Positions 7,838-16,459 of a stretch of 27,419 nucleotides of DNA are shown one piece after another. Within the stretch, counting starts at the first letter, position 1, and every line of letters starts with the position of its first letter. A model generated the notes under the pieces. The model saw only the letters and a list, made by a program, of their open reading frames with translations, was not told the origin of the DNA and ran no database searches. Location: the NCBI GenBank assembly GCA_964520585.1, contig CAZFOO010000050.1, positions 1 through 27,419 on the forward strand. The letters run 5' to 3'. The position numbers and the translations under genes were made by a program. This DNA comes from PXAP01 sp964520585 (GTDB taxonomy: Bacteria; Bacteroidota; Bacteroidia; Bacteroidales; PUMT01).

Positions 7838-8488
7838 ATGGAGCGACGCAAATGGGTTATTTCTCTTCACGAGATCCTGAACAGCCTGACGCATGGAGCC
7901 GGGGTTTTATTGAGTATCGGTGGACTGGTACTTCTGCTGGTGTTTGCCATCAGCAGTGATGCCGATGCCTGGAAGATCGTGAGCTTTTCCATATATGGAG
8001 CCAGCCTGATCATTATGTTTACTGCCTCCACACTTTATCACAGTTTCCGGAACAAGAGGATTAAGCATTTTCTTAACCTTTTTGATCATGCAGCTATTTA
8101 TGTGCTGATTGCCGGCACCTATACTCCCTTTACCCTGGTTTCATTGAGAGGTCCGTGGGGTTGGTCGATTTTTGGGGTGATTTGGGGACTGGCACTGGGC
8201 GGAGTAATTTTCAAGGTCTTTTTCTATAAGGATAAATACCGGGTCCTGTCGGCAATTATTTATGTTTTCATGGGATTGATAATAATAGTTGCTATCGGGC
8301 CACTGATAAGAAATGTTCCCGCCAGCGGATTATACTGGCTGTTTGCCGGGGGAGTTAGCTATATTACCGGTGTGTACTTTTATATACGCAGAAAAAACCG
8401 CTTCAATCACGTTATCTGGCACCTGTTCGTTCTCGGAGGAGCAATAAGCCACTTTTTTGCCATTTTTTATTACGTGCTTCCTTACTAG
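7838..8488 (+). CDS. Hemolysin III / PAQR-family membrane protein
   Basis: 216 residues if begun at ATG 7838 (MERRKWVISLHEILNSLTHG). A TTG-started version from 7796 would add 14 residues not typical of the family, so the ATG is preferred. Seven hydrophobic segments fit the seven-helix PAQR fold. The conserved metal-site pattern is visible: S64-x3-H68 (STLYHS), D83 (LFDHAAIYVLIAGTYTP) and two C-terminal histidines H195 and H205 in HLFVLGGAISHFF. PAQR/HlyIII proteins are integral membrane proteins related to adiponectin receptors and alkaline ceramidases. Bacterial members are proposed to affect membrane lipid homeostasis, and cytolysin activity was reported only for a few. It appears monocistronic and is convergent with the nitroreductase gene. 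Confidence 0.9.
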   Translation: MERRKWVISLHEILNSLTHGAGVLLSIGGLVLLLVFAISSDADAWKIVSFSIYGASLIIMFTASTLYHSFRNKRIKHFLNLFDHAAIYVLIAGTYTPFTLVSLRGPWGWSIFGVIWGLALGGVIFKVFFYKDKYRVLSAIIYVFMGLIIIVAIGPLIRNVPASGLYWLFAGGVSYITGVYFYIRRKNRFNHVIWHLFVLGGAISHFFAIFYYVLPY

Positions 8489-8585
8489 CAGCCTTATAAT
8501 ATGAATGGATCAGCACAAAAAAGTGCCGGCCGGATAATTTAAGCTGTCACCTTTTGTTTCTGTCGGATTGGTTAATGTAACCTTT

Positions 8586-9203
8586 CTATTGAATTATGGT
8601 GATAGTATCTTCAATATCCTTCACCGGTTTCCTGACCGGGATCTTACCTGGCTTACCCACTGCTATGAAAGCAATAAGCCGGATATTTTCATCCAGGCCA
8701 AGCATTTTTTCAAGTGTTTCCTTTACCATCATGGGGGCACTCAGCCAGCATGCTCCGTAATTCATGTCGACAGCCGCAAGCAGCATATTCTGTATGCATG
8801 CGCCGGCACTTTGGATGTCGGGATAATTCCTCTGGCGGTTTATTTCTTCATGGTCCATAATCACTCCTTTTTCAAGCACCGATTCATATTTTTCCATTGC
8901 AAGACCGATCACTGCAGGTGCATCCTGAAAGAAAGTGGCAAACCATTCGACCTGTGATTTAATATTTTTTGCTACTCTTGATTCATTTTCCGGTATATTC
9001 TCTATGTGCCTGGCCACTTTGCGTGCCATATCTTCGAGTAGCTGTTTTTTTGTCACTATGATAAATTTCCATGGCTGAAAATTTGCTACACTTGGTGCCA
9101 GACTTCCCAGTCTGACTATTTCTTTCAGATCTTCGACAGGTACCGGTTCATTTTTATAGACCCTTACACTTGTTCTGCTTTCCATTGCCTGTTTGAGTTC
9201 CAT
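8586..9203 (-). CDS. Nitroreductase-family FMN oxidoreductase
   Basis: 205 residues. The N-terminal MELKQAMESRTSVRVYKNEP with R10-T-S-V-R14 is the FMN phosphate-binding start of the nitroreductase fold, followed by LGSLAPSVANFQPWKFIIV (family motif with the A-P-S-x-x-N-x-Q-P-W core). In the second half, AGACIQNMLLAAVDMNYGACWLSAP and AVGKPGK are the matching FMN/dimer-interface motifs. Such soluble homodimeric flavoenzymes reduce nitro compounds, quinones or other small electrophiles with NAD(P)H; the physiological substrate cannot be predicted. It is transcribed from the shared 237-bp region opposite the flippase-like gene. A TCATTTTG -7-like box on the minus strand (9240-9233) could be its promoter. 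Confidence 0.92.
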   Translation of the reverse strand: MELKQAMESRTSVRVYKNEPVPVEDLKEIVRLGSLAPSVANFQPWKFIIVTKKQLLEDMARKVARHIENIPENESRVAKNIKSQVEWFATFFQDAPAVIGLAMEKYESVLEKGVIMDHEEINRQRNYPDIQSAGACIQNMLLAAVDMNYGACWLSAPMMVKETLEKMLGLDENIRLIAFIAVGKPGKIPVRKPVKDIEDTITIIQ

Positions 9204-9404
9204 GATGATTGATTTATTAGTTAATTATTGAACAAAATGAGATCTTTTTCGTAAAGATGCTAATAAAATGGTTTTTATCCGGCTTTCATTACCTTGCAAT
9301 TTAGCCTTAATGTGGTAGCACTTTCAGTAAAAATGCGGGATCATTCGAAGCCGTTTCTCAGCTTTAAATATATAATAGTTAAGGTTAAAACGCATATAAT
9401 TATT

Positions 9405-9412
9405 TACTTTTG
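9405..9412 (+). promoter_or_regulatory. -7 box (TACTTTTG) of the flippase-like gene
   Basis: TACTTTTG is a full match to the Bacteroidota -7 consensus TAnnTTTG, and lies 28 bp before the ATG at 9441. No good -33 TTG is seen 18-21 bp upstream, so the promoter is only partly supported. Confidence 0.4.
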
Positions 9413-9440
9413 TGATTTTAAAAAATAAATTTCCGGTTTC

Positions 9441-10511
9441 ATGCAGAAGCAAAGCAACAAGGAAGAGGTAATTACCAGAAAACATGTTAAAAAGATAATA
9501 TATCCTATTCTTATCGGTATTGCCGTTGTTGTTTATCTGCTTCAAAGAGAGGTTGACGTCGATCTTTTTACTGTTATTTCCTTTACCTGGTATTCTCTGT
9601 TCTGGCTTTCAATAGCCATTTTGATGATGGTTATAAGGGATGTTGGGTATATTATCCGACTTAAGATACTCAGTGACCATGATTTTAGCTGGCGTCAGTG
9701 TTTCAATGTTATTATGCTGTGGGAATTTTCTTCTTCTATCACTCCGAGTGCTATTGGAGGAACCGGTGTCGCAATATTCTTTGTGAATCGCGAAGGTCTT
9801 AGCATCGGAAGAAGCACCGCTGTGGTAATGGCAACATCTTTTTTAGATGAGCTCTATTTTATCATTATGTTTCCCCTGCTGTTTATTGTGGTAACTGGTA
9901 GCGATCTTTTTGCAATCGGTGCCGAACCCGGAGAGGAAGCAATATCATTTACGAATGAATTTTTTTATTTTGCTGCCATCGGATATATAATCAAATTCAT
10001 ATTTGTACTCATGGTAGCTTATGGGTTATTTGTTAATCCACGCGGTTTAAAATGGTTGCTCCTGTGGATCTTCCGGTTGCCCTATATCCGGAAATGGCGA
10101 CATAAGATGCATGAAACGGGAACCGATCTTATCGAAACTTCCAGGGTATTTCAAACAAAAACGGCTGGTTTCTGGCTTAAGGTTTTTACAGCTACCTTTT
10201 TTTCCTGGACGGCAAGGTATTGGGTGGTTAATTTTATGCTGCTTGCTTTTTTTGTTGTTGACGAACATCTTCTTATTTTCGCACGGCAACTGGTTATGTG
10301 GATAATGATGCTTGTCAGTCCCACGCCAGGAGGCAGCGGGTTTGCCGAATTTGTTTTTTCGCGGTATCTCGGCGATTTTATTCCTGTGGGCTTTGCGGTT
10401 GTAATGGCACTGATGTGGAGACTAATAAGCTATTATCCATATCTGTTCATAGGAGCGATAATGCTCCCTCGTTGGCTGGCAGGGAAATTTTCGCAGACAT
10501 ATAAAAAATAG
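9441..10511 (+). CDS. Flippase-like membrane protein (lysylphosphatidylglycerol synthase TM-domain family)
   Basis: A 356-residue polytopic membrane protein with about eight hydrophobic segments. The family's diagnostic pieces are present: a long first helix after a lysine-rich N-terminus (HVKKIIYPILIGIAVVVYLL), the SSSITPSAIGGTGVAIFFV loop and the C-terminal SPTPGGSGFAEFVFS loop. These G/P-rich loops are shared with the MprF/AglD/UPF0104 membrane domain, whose MprF version flips aminoacylated lipids. No aminoacyl-transferase domain is attached, so a stand-alone lipid or glycolipid translocase role is plausible but unproven. The CheR gene follows after 71 bp on the same strand, so read-through is possible, though no functional link is obvious. 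Confidence 0.88.
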   Translation: MQKQSNKEEVITRKHVKKIIYPILIGIAVVVYLLQREVDVDLFTVISFTWYSLFWLSIAILMMVIRDVGYIIRLKILSDHDFSWRQCFNVIMLWEFSSSITPSAIGGTGVAIFFVNREGLSIGRSTAVVMATSFLDELYFIIMFPLLFIVVTGSDLFAIGAEPGEEAISFTNEFFYFAAIGYIIKFIFVLMVAYGLFVNPRGLKWLLLWIFRLPYIRKWRHKMHETGTDLIETSRVFQTKTAGFWLKVFTATFFSWTARYWVVNFMLLAFFVVDEHLLIFARQLVMWIMMLVSPTPGGSGFAEFVFSRYLGDFIPVGFAVVMALMWRLISYYPYLFIGAIMLPRWLAGKFSQTYKK

Positions 10512-10582
10512 TATGAAAGGATTTTGCTACTAACATAATCAATGAATCTGGTTACCCCGGACAGATAAATAATAATCTATAG

Positions 10583-11440
10583 ATGGCAGTTGTCATATCA
10601 GAAAAGGATTACAGGTCGTTTTTATTTGCTATAAAGCAGTCCTCGCAATACGATTTGAGTGATTATTCAGATAAATCCCTTAAAAGAAGGATTGCCAAAG
10701 TACTTGCCGATAACCGAAAGGATATCGGCGTACTTACATCAGAAATAAGGAAGAACAGTGACTTTCTGGAGAAGATCGTAAAGGATATCACCGTAAATAC
10801 AACCGAATTATTCCGTGATCCTGATGTGTGGCAGAATATCCGGTATAACATACTTCCTTTGCTGGAAGGATATTCGACCATAAATATATGGCATGCCGGT
10901 TGCTCAAGTGGTCAGGAGGTTTATTCCATGCTTATCCTTCTTAATGAAGCCGGATTGCTTGACAAGGCCAGGATATTCGCCACTGATATAAACTCTGATA
11001 TGCTGGATGCTGCAAAAGGCGGTGTATACAAATACCGCTTCAATATTGGTTATCTTGACAACTTTGATAAGGTGATCAGGGAAAACCCCTTGAATTACGA
11101 TGAATTCAGGGATGTGCCCTATTCAAAGTATTTTGATATTGACAAAGAGAGCGATACTCTCAGGATAAAACCCTTCCTCCTGGAGAAGCCTGTATTCCGC
11201 AAACATGATCTTGTTTCAGGAAAGAATGTCCACATCAGTAAATTTGACCTCGTAATTTGCAGGAATGTCATAATTTATTTTAACTACTCCCTGCAGACCA
11301 GGATTTTTGAATTATTCTACGAAAGTCTTCACCCCGAAGGTGTTCTGGTGCTCGGAATGCATGAAACAATGACGGGCACCATTGCTTCCAGGTTCACAAA
11401 ATCCGGATCATTTTATATCAAGGGTAAACAAAAAGGATGA
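10583..11440 (+). CDS. CheR-type protein-glutamate methyltransferase (intact)
   Basis: A 285-residue SAM-dependent methyltransferase of the CheR family, which methylates glutamates in coiled-coil receptor helices. The N-terminal helical domain carries the YSDKSLKRRIAKV basic segment and NTTELFRDPDVW, both hallmarks. The catalytic domain has motif I HAGCSSGQEVYS (H104-S115), the acidic adenosine-binding residue D135 in FATDINSDML, and motif CRNVIIYFN (C226-R227-N228), followed by LHPEGVLVLG. All residues expected for activity are visible. It has no TPR or pentapeptide tether. The genes after it are a degenerate paralog, CheB, and membrane sensors, with no MCP, CheA or CheW in the window. The methyl acceptor is therefore probably not a classical chemoreceptor. 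Confidence 0.93.
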   Translation: MAVVISEKDYRSFLFAIKQSSQYDLSDYSDKSLKRRIAKVLADNRKDIGVLTSEIRKNSDFLEKIVKDITVNTTELFRDPDVWQNIRYNILPLLEGYSTINIWHAGCSSGQEVYSMLILLNEAGLLDKARIFATDINSDMLDAAKGGVYKYRFNIGYLDNFDKVIRENPLNYDEFRDVPYSKYFDIDKESDTLRIKPFLLEKPVFRKHDLVSGKNVHISKFDLVICRNVIIYFNYSLQTRIFELFYESLHPEGVLVLGMHETMTGTIASRFTKSGSFYIKGKQKG

Positions 11441-11583
11441 TTTGTATCATCGTTTTTAAGTAATGAAGGTCATTGTTAACTCTGGTTCATCTGTTTCCTT
11501 TTTACATATTTTTGAACCTGCCTGATACTTACAACCATTTGTAGTTATCAGAAATGCAATAATTAACTAATAATTGTTTTTGA

Positions 11584-12411
11584 ATGAGCAGGTATATTCT
11601 GGGCATAAGTGATACCAGGAAGATAACCGGGGCTTTGAAAGAAAGGGGCTATCCCGACTTTGCCGATTATGCACTGACTTCTCTTAAGAGACGTCTTGAG
11701 CTGGTTATTGAGAAATCTGGATTACATGATACCGGTGCATTTATTTACAGAATTAATAATGATGATGAATTTCCTGACATGGCTGCTGATGCAATAGCCG
11801 TTGAGACTACTGAATTGTTCAGAGATCCTTCTATGTGGAGGATGCTAAGAGATGAGATACTTCCGGATTTATTTTATAAAGCATCTGAAGTAGTTTTTTG
11901 GCTGCCCGGATGCTCATCGCCAGAAGATCTTGTTTCGTTGCTTATCCTTTTAAGGGAATCTGGTTTACGGGATAGAAGTGCAGTAATGCTTACTGCTGTA
12001 AGCATAGTCAGTCTGGATAAAATCATAAAGGGTGGAATCAGTAAAAGCAAACTAGAGGTGAGTGAAGCAAATTATAAAAAGTTCCAGGGCAGTGGCAATT
12101 TGTCTGATTATTTGATTACCACCGGTGATAGCCTTACATGGGAAAGCGATTTGTTTAACGGAGTGAAATATGAAGTGCAAAAATCCGCACTCGGAGATTA
12201 CCCCGGAAATATTGATTGCATCTTATACATGGATAAAATGATATATTTCAATCCCTCACTAAGTAGCAAGGTGCTGAGCAAAATACACATCAGTCTTTCT
12301 ACAGGAGGGTACCTGGTTACTGGTTCAGGTGAAAGTCCTGCTCATAGTACGGTATTGGACTTTTTCAGTCAGGCGGACAAAAATGAAAAAATATTTAAAA
12401 AAGTCAGATAA
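11584..12411 (+). CDS. CheR-like pseudo-methyltransferase
   Basis: 275 residues, clearly a CheR paralog. It keeps the N-terminal segment (TSLKRRLELV, ETTELFRDPSMWRMLRDEILP) and the overall order of motifs. The active-site motifs, however, have decayed. CSSGQE of the neighbour is CSSPEDL here (Gly to Pro113). The acidic residue after FAT is replaced (LTAVSIVS, A138). The CRNVIIYF box is YMDKMIYF (residues 215-222). The frame is nevertheless open and full length, with normal codon use, so it is kept as a protein. By inference it is a catalytically dead scaffold or regulator that may bind the same coiled coil or the active CheR without methylating it. It follows CheR by 143 bp and precedes CheB by 8 bp. 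Confidence 0.88.
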   Translation: MSRYILGISDTRKITGALKERGYPDFADYALTSLKRRLELVIEKSGLHDTGAFIYRINNDDEFPDMAADAIAVETTELFRDPSMWRMLRDEILPDLFYKASEVVFWLPGCSSPEDLVSLLILLRESGLRDRSAVMLTAVSIVSLDKIIKGGISKSKLEVSEANYKKFQGSGNLSDYLITTGDSLTWESDLFNGVKYEVQKSALGDYPGNIDCILYMDKMIYFNPSLSSKVLSKIHISLSTGGYLVTGSGESPAHSTVLDFFSQADKNEKIFKKVR

Positions 12412-12419
12412 GATATAAT

Positions 12420-12983
12420 ATGTATAAAGCAGTCATAATAGGTGGTTCAGCAGGAAGCTTTCAGGTAGTTGCCAGGATACTAAGTGCGTTGCCGGCAGGT
12501 TTTCATTTACCGGTATTATTGAGTATGCACAGGTTGAAGCACGTCCGGTCGGGTTTTGTTGAAGCACTTTCGATAAAATCTGCTATACCCGTTCGGGAAC
12601 CGGAGGACAAAGATCATATTAAGCCGGGAATAGCTTATTTGGCACCATCCAACTATCATATGTTTGTGGAACTGGGACACCGTTTTGCATTATCGACTGA
12701 AGGGCCGGTCAATCATTCAAGGCCTTCAATAGACCTGTCATTCTTTTCGGCTGCACAGATATATCGCAACAAACTTATCGGCATTATCCTGTCCGGTGCA
12801 AATAAGGATGGTGCAAGCGGTTTGAAAATGGTTAAGGATCTGGGGGGGACTACCATTGTGCAGGATCCTGATGAATGCCAGGTTCCCGTAATGACAAGCG
12901 AATCAATGAAGTTAGGTGTGGTTGATCATGTATACCGGACTGAAAAGATAATCGATTTTTTACTTAAAACTAACCGGCTATGA
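12420..12983 (+). CDS. Stand-alone CheB-type methylesterase domain
   Basis: 187 residues comprising only the CheB catalytic domain; the receiver domain normally fused at the N-terminus is absent. The catalytic triad can be placed: S10 in IIGGSAGS, H37 in LLSMHRLKH, and D130 in LSGANKDGASG. Other family marks are PGIAYLAPSNYHM, SRPSIDLSFFSAA and QDPDECQVPVMTSES. It hydrolyses glutamyl methyl esters (or deamidates Gln) set by CheR. Without a receiver domain, its activity must be controlled otherwise, for instance by the pseudo-CheR or by membrane recruitment. It overlaps the next gene by four bases (ATGA at 12980-12983), so the two are translationally coupled. Confidence 0.93.
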   Translation: MYKAVIIGGSAGSFQVVARILSALPAGFHLPVLLSMHRLKHVRSGFVEALSIKSAIPVREPEDKDHIKPGIAYLAPSNYHMFVELGHRFALSTEGPVNHSRPSIDLSFFSAAQIYRNKLIGIILSGANKDGASGLKMVKDLGGTTIVQDPDECQVPVMTSESMKLGVVDHVYRTEKIIDFLLKTNRL

Positions 12984-13747
12984 TCTGGATCAAAACCGAG
13001 GTTTACCAGGCTGTTGTAGCGTGGATCTTTATGCTGTTCGCGGGCATATTGCTTTTATCATCATTTGGCGAGAACGGTGAGGCGACATCGCGGACCTACT
13101 TTTATTTGTTGCTTATACTTATGCTGGGCCTCTTTTTGTTTATTACAGTTATGAAGCGGCATACAAATAATGCCTGGAAGGAACAGGATGAATCAGGATC
13201 CATTGATGAAGAGGAGGAATTATCACCCGGTCCGCTGCAGTTTAGCGAAGAGGTTGATCTTGATGATTATGATCCGGATATTGAAGAATTTGCAGATCAG
13301 ATTGTTTCTGATGGTCATAACGGAGAGTCTGCAGGGAAGGTGTCTGAGCGGTTGCTCAGGTCCGTCGCTAAACGGCTGGATGCCGTTCAGGGAATATTAT
13401 ATGCTAAAGATACTGATGCCGGTACTTACAGGAGAATTGCCGATTATGCTTTTTACTCCGAAACTGAGCCTCCGGCCTTTAAACCCGGTGAAACATTACC
13501 GGGTCAGGTTGCTAAGAATAAGAATCTGCTCATTATTGATGTGCCGGAAGGGTATATGACCATATTGAGTGGACTGGGAAGCAGTCATCCGCGTTATCTT
13601 ATGATAGTTCCTTTTGTTTATGAAGGTGAGGCGGTAGCCATTGCTGAGCTGGCCTCTTTCAGACCTTTTACAGAGAAAGAACAAAAGTTTATGGAACAGC
13701 TCTCAAATGGAGGCAACGAAATAGTTAAATCACTTAAAGCTGGTTAA
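12980..13747 (+). CDS. Membrane-anchored GAF-domain protein
   Basis: 255 residues. Two membrane helices (about 12-30 and 39-58) are followed by a very acidic linker (about 65-115, many D and E) and a cytoplasmic GAF domain (about 118-252). The GAF domain closely resembles the GAF of the next gene: VPEGYMTILSGLG here against IPEDYVTISSGIL there, both followed by an IVP segment. GAF domains bind small ligands or mediate dimerisation; the ligand is unknown. There is no output domain, so it probably works as a partner of the 13762 phosphatase or as a recruitment platform for CheR/CheB. Its start overlaps the cheB stop by four bases, and it ends 14 bp before the phosphatase gene. Confidence 0.85.
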   Translation: MIWIKTEVYQAVVAWIFMLFAGILLLSSFGENGEATSRTYFYLLLILMLGLFLFITVMKRHTNNAWKEQDESGSIDEEEELSPGPLQFSEEVDLDDYDPDIEEFADQIVSDGHNGESAGKVSERLLRSVAKRLDAVQGILYAKDTDAGTYRRIADYAFYSETEPPAFKPGETLPGQVAKNKNLLIIDVPEGYMTILSGLGSSHPRYLMIVPFVYEGEAVAIAELASFRPFTEKEQKFMEQLSNGGNEIVKSLKAG

Positions 13748-13761
13748 GGCACCATTATATT

Positions 13762-16368
13762 ATGATAACACTTGGTCTGGAAAATAAAAGATTGAATAAG
13801 ATTTATCTGTGGACAAGCATGGTTTTTGCATCTGCCTTGCTGTTGCCATTGCTGGCCTGGTCGCTGACATCTGCCCGGGGCCTTACTCTTGACGGGTTTG
13901 AATCTTTTCTTGTGCTGCATTCAGAATATCCGGCCTATTGGATGGTAAGCCTCTTTCCGTTTTTTGTTGCCGGAGCTTTATTTCTCTTCATGCTCAATAA
14001 TGAGAAAAAAAACCAAAAACTTGTCCGGAATCTTGAAAAGAAAAATGAAAGCATAAGGAAGAATGCAGTTTTTGCTCAACGGATCGGAGAAGGTGATTTT
14101 AATGCAAGGCTTGATCTGGATAATAGTAACGATGATCTTGGAAGGTCTCTTTTACTGATGCGTGACAATCTTATATCAAACAAGAAAAAGGAAGAGGAGC
14201 AAAACTGGATAGCAGAAGGTAAAGATATCATTGCCAATGTGCTAAGGCTTCATAACAGTATTGATACTCTTGCCACCGATGTAGTCGGGCAACTGATCAA
14301 TTATATAAAGGCAACACAGGGAGCACTTTACATATATGATGAGGATAAGAAAAAGCTGGTCAATGTGGCAACCTATGCTTATAACCGTAAAAAATATGTA
14401 AAACAGGAATTCGGCATAGGTCAGGGTCTCATCGGGCAATGTGCATATGAGAGGGATATTATTTACCGGACTGAGATTCCTGAGGATTATGTAACTATCT
14501 CTTCCGGGATACTGGGTGATAAAAAACCCGGAAGCTTGCTTATAGTGCCGCTTATTACAGATGAAAAGCTGCAAGGAGTAATTGAGTTTGCCTCAGTTGA
14601 GGATGAAATTCCCGGATTGACTATTAAATACCTTGAAGAGCTTGGAGAGATTATCGCAAGAACATTATTCAATCTCAATATAAATCAGAAGACTGAAAAA
14701 TTGCTGCAGGAAGCGCAGCAAATGACAGAAGAGCTAAGGGAAAATGAAGAAGAACTGAGGCAAAGTGCCGAAGAGATGAGAGCAACTCATGAGGAACTTG
14801 AGAAATCTAATGAAAAGCTGGAAACACAGGTTGCCGAGGTGGAAAAAGTTCAGAAACGGCTGCATTCATTACTGGAAAATGCCTCTGAAGTGATTACCAT
14901 TTATGATCAGAATATGCGGATGACCTATGAAAGTCCATCGGTACTCCGTATCCTCGGTTATACGCCAGAGGAAATGATGGAAGGAAAGGATTTCGACAGG
15001 CTTACTCCAAAGGGCGAATCTGAGCTGAAGGGAATGTTTGAGAAGCTGCTGAAGGATCCGTCACGTGCAATAACTATCCAGTATACCTATATTAAAAAGG
15101 ACGGGAAAAAAATATATATCGAAGCAACAGGCAGAAACTTTTTGAATGACCCTGCTATTGGAGGGATAATTATTAACTCCAGAGATGTAACAGAAAGGGT
15201 CAGGGCCGGCAATGAGGAAAGGCTCCGGTCAAAAATGCAGGCTCTTTCGGAGAACAGCCTTGACATGATCGTGCGCCTTGGGACTACCGGTAAATTCTTT
15301 TATGCAAATCCTGTGATCGAGAAATATACGGGATTAAAAGTTCAGGAGGTCATCAACCGTACCATTAATGAAGTCAGGCTGGATGATATCTTATTCAACT
15401 TTTTCAAGGAGGCAATCAAGACGATCAAATCTTCACCTGCCAAACTTAATAAAGAGCTTACCCTTACTAATACAGAAGGTGAGAGAATAATGCGTATTGA
15501 CGCAATACCCGAGTATAATGATAATGAGTTGGAAACCATATTATTTGTGGGCCATGATATCACTGAAGCTAAACAAATAGAGCTGCTGATCCAGGAAAAG
15601 AACAATAAAATTACCGAGAGTATAAATTATGCAGAAAGGATCCAGGGTGCCATCCTGCCCGATACCGGGTTTATAAGGGATTTTCTTCCCAACTCATTTA
15701 TTTTCTATATCCCCCGGGATGTAGTGAGCGGTGATTTTCCCTGGTTCTTTCAAAAGAATGAAAATCTTTACTTAGCTGCTGTTGATTGCACGGGTCACGG
15801 AGTTCCGGGAGCCCTGATATCTTTTATAGGTTATTTTCTCTTAAATAATATAGTCGACCATGACAGGGAACTTACGGCAGCACAGGTATGTGATCAGCTT
15901 ACCGAAGGTGTGCGTACAACATTGAAGCAGGATCGCTTTGATGCTAATGCACGGGATGGCATGGATATAGCACTGGTTAAGATCGCACTGGGAAAAAACC
16001 GCATTGAGTTTGCCGGGGCACACAGACCCCTTTATCTTTTAAGAGATGGTGAATTGCAGGAATTCAAGGGTGACAGAAAAGCTATAGGAGGTATACCTTT
16101 CCGCAATAAGGTTGAAAAGGATTTCAATAACCATGTGATTGATATAATCAAAGGCGACAAGATATTTATCTTTTCTGACGGATTACCCGATCAGATCGGC
16201 GGACCTGAAGACAAAAAGTACAGTCCCCGACGCATCCGTGAAGCCATCACCGGGAATCCTGATTATACCATGGAAGAGTATAATAACCACTTTAAGGAAG
16301 ACCTGGTGCAGTGGATGGGAGATAATAAACAAATAGATGATATTTTAATGATAGGTATAGAATTTTAA
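13762..16368 (+). CDS. Membrane HAMP-GAF-PAS-PAS-SpoIIE (PP2C) phosphatase, SiaA-like
   Basis: 868 residues. In order: two membrane helices (about 13-34 and 53-74) and a HAMP-like linker with IGEGDF and DDLGRSLLLMRDNL. A GAF domain (about 175-305) follows, then a charged coiled coil (about 310-370), PAS 1 (about 372-480) and PAS 2 (about 490-605). A C-terminal SpoIIE/PP2C phosphatase occupies about 640-868. Metal-binding aspartates are visible at D658 (SGDFPW), D675 (DCTGHG), D806 (FSDGLPDQ) and D859/D860 (IDDILM). It should dephosphorylate a Ser/Thr phosphoprotein, and the SiaC-like protein two genes downstream is the obvious substrate, as for Pseudomonas SiaA. The coiled coil contains EEMRAT (E337-T342), resembling half of an MCP methylation site and suggesting a target for CheR/CheB. 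Its start is 14 bp after the GAF gene. Confidence 0.93.
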   Translation: MITLGLENKRLNKIYLWTSMVFASALLLPLLAWSLTSARGLTLDGFESFLVLHSEYPAYWMVSLFPFFVAGALFLFMLNNEKKNQKLVRNLEKKNESIRKNAVFAQRIGEGDFNARLDLDNSNDDLGRSLLLMRDNLISNKKKEEEQNWIAEGKDIIANVLRLHNSIDTLATDVVGQLINYIKATQGALYIYDEDKKKLVNVATYAYNRKKYVKQEFGIGQGLIGQCAYERDIIYRTEIPEDYVTISSGILGDKKPGSLLIVPLITDEKLQGVIEFASVEDEIPGLTIKYLEELGEIIARTLFNLNINQKTEKLLQEAQQMTEELRENEEELRQSAEEMRATHEELEKSNEKLETQVAEVEKVQKRLHSLLENASEVITIYDQNMRMTYESPSVLRILGYTPEEMMEGKDFDRLTPKGESELKGMFEKLLKDPSRAITIQYTYIKKDGKKIYIEATGRNFLNDPAIGGIIINSRDVTERVRAGNEERLRSKMQALSENSLDMIVRLGTTGKFFYANPVIEKYTGLKVQEVINRTINEVRLDDILFNFFKEAIKTIKSSPAKLNKELTLTNTEGERIMRIDAIPEYNDNELETILFVGHDITEAKQIELLIQEKNNKITESINYAERIQGAILPDTGFIRDFLPNSFIFYIPRDVVSGDFPWFFQKNENLYLAAVDCTGHGVPGALISFIGYFLLNNIVDHDRELTAAQVCDQLTEGVRTTLKQDRFDANARDGMDIALVKIALGKNRIEFAGAHRPLYLLRDGELQEFKGDRKAIGGIPFRNKVEKDFNNHVIDIIKGDKIFIFSDGLPDQIGGPEDKKYSPRRIREAITGNPDYTMEEYNNHFKEDLVQWMGDNKQIDDILMIGIEF

Positions 16369-16408
16369 ACTGACTAAGATGATTATTAAACAACAATTTT
16401 TATCATGA

Positions 16409-16459
16409 ATCATCCATGTACCAGGGCACACAAAAAGATATGAATAAAGCATGGATGAT
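16409..16459. repeat. 10-bp inverted repeat with 31-nt spacer between the phosphatase gene and siaB-like gene
   Basis: ATCATCCATG (16409-16418) and CATGGATGAT (16450-16459) are perfect reverse complements. The second arm also overlaps a 13-bp palindrome, ATGGATGATCCAT (16451-16463). The whole element is 51 nt, has TACCAG just inside the left arm and AGCATG at the right, and lacks a U-tract. It is similar in size and layout to the stem-loop at 20703-20753. Confidence 0.7.

Noticed and set aside
8568..8957. 129-codon open frame on the plus strand
   Set aside because: It is antisense to the nitroreductase gene, and its Cys/His-rich composition is typical of an antisense shadow.
10583..12983. 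Classical chemotaxis operon
   Set aside because: CheR and CheB are present, but no MCP, CheA, CheW or CheY is in the window, CheB lacks its receiver domain, and the neighbours are PP2C/SiaB/SiaC-type genes.
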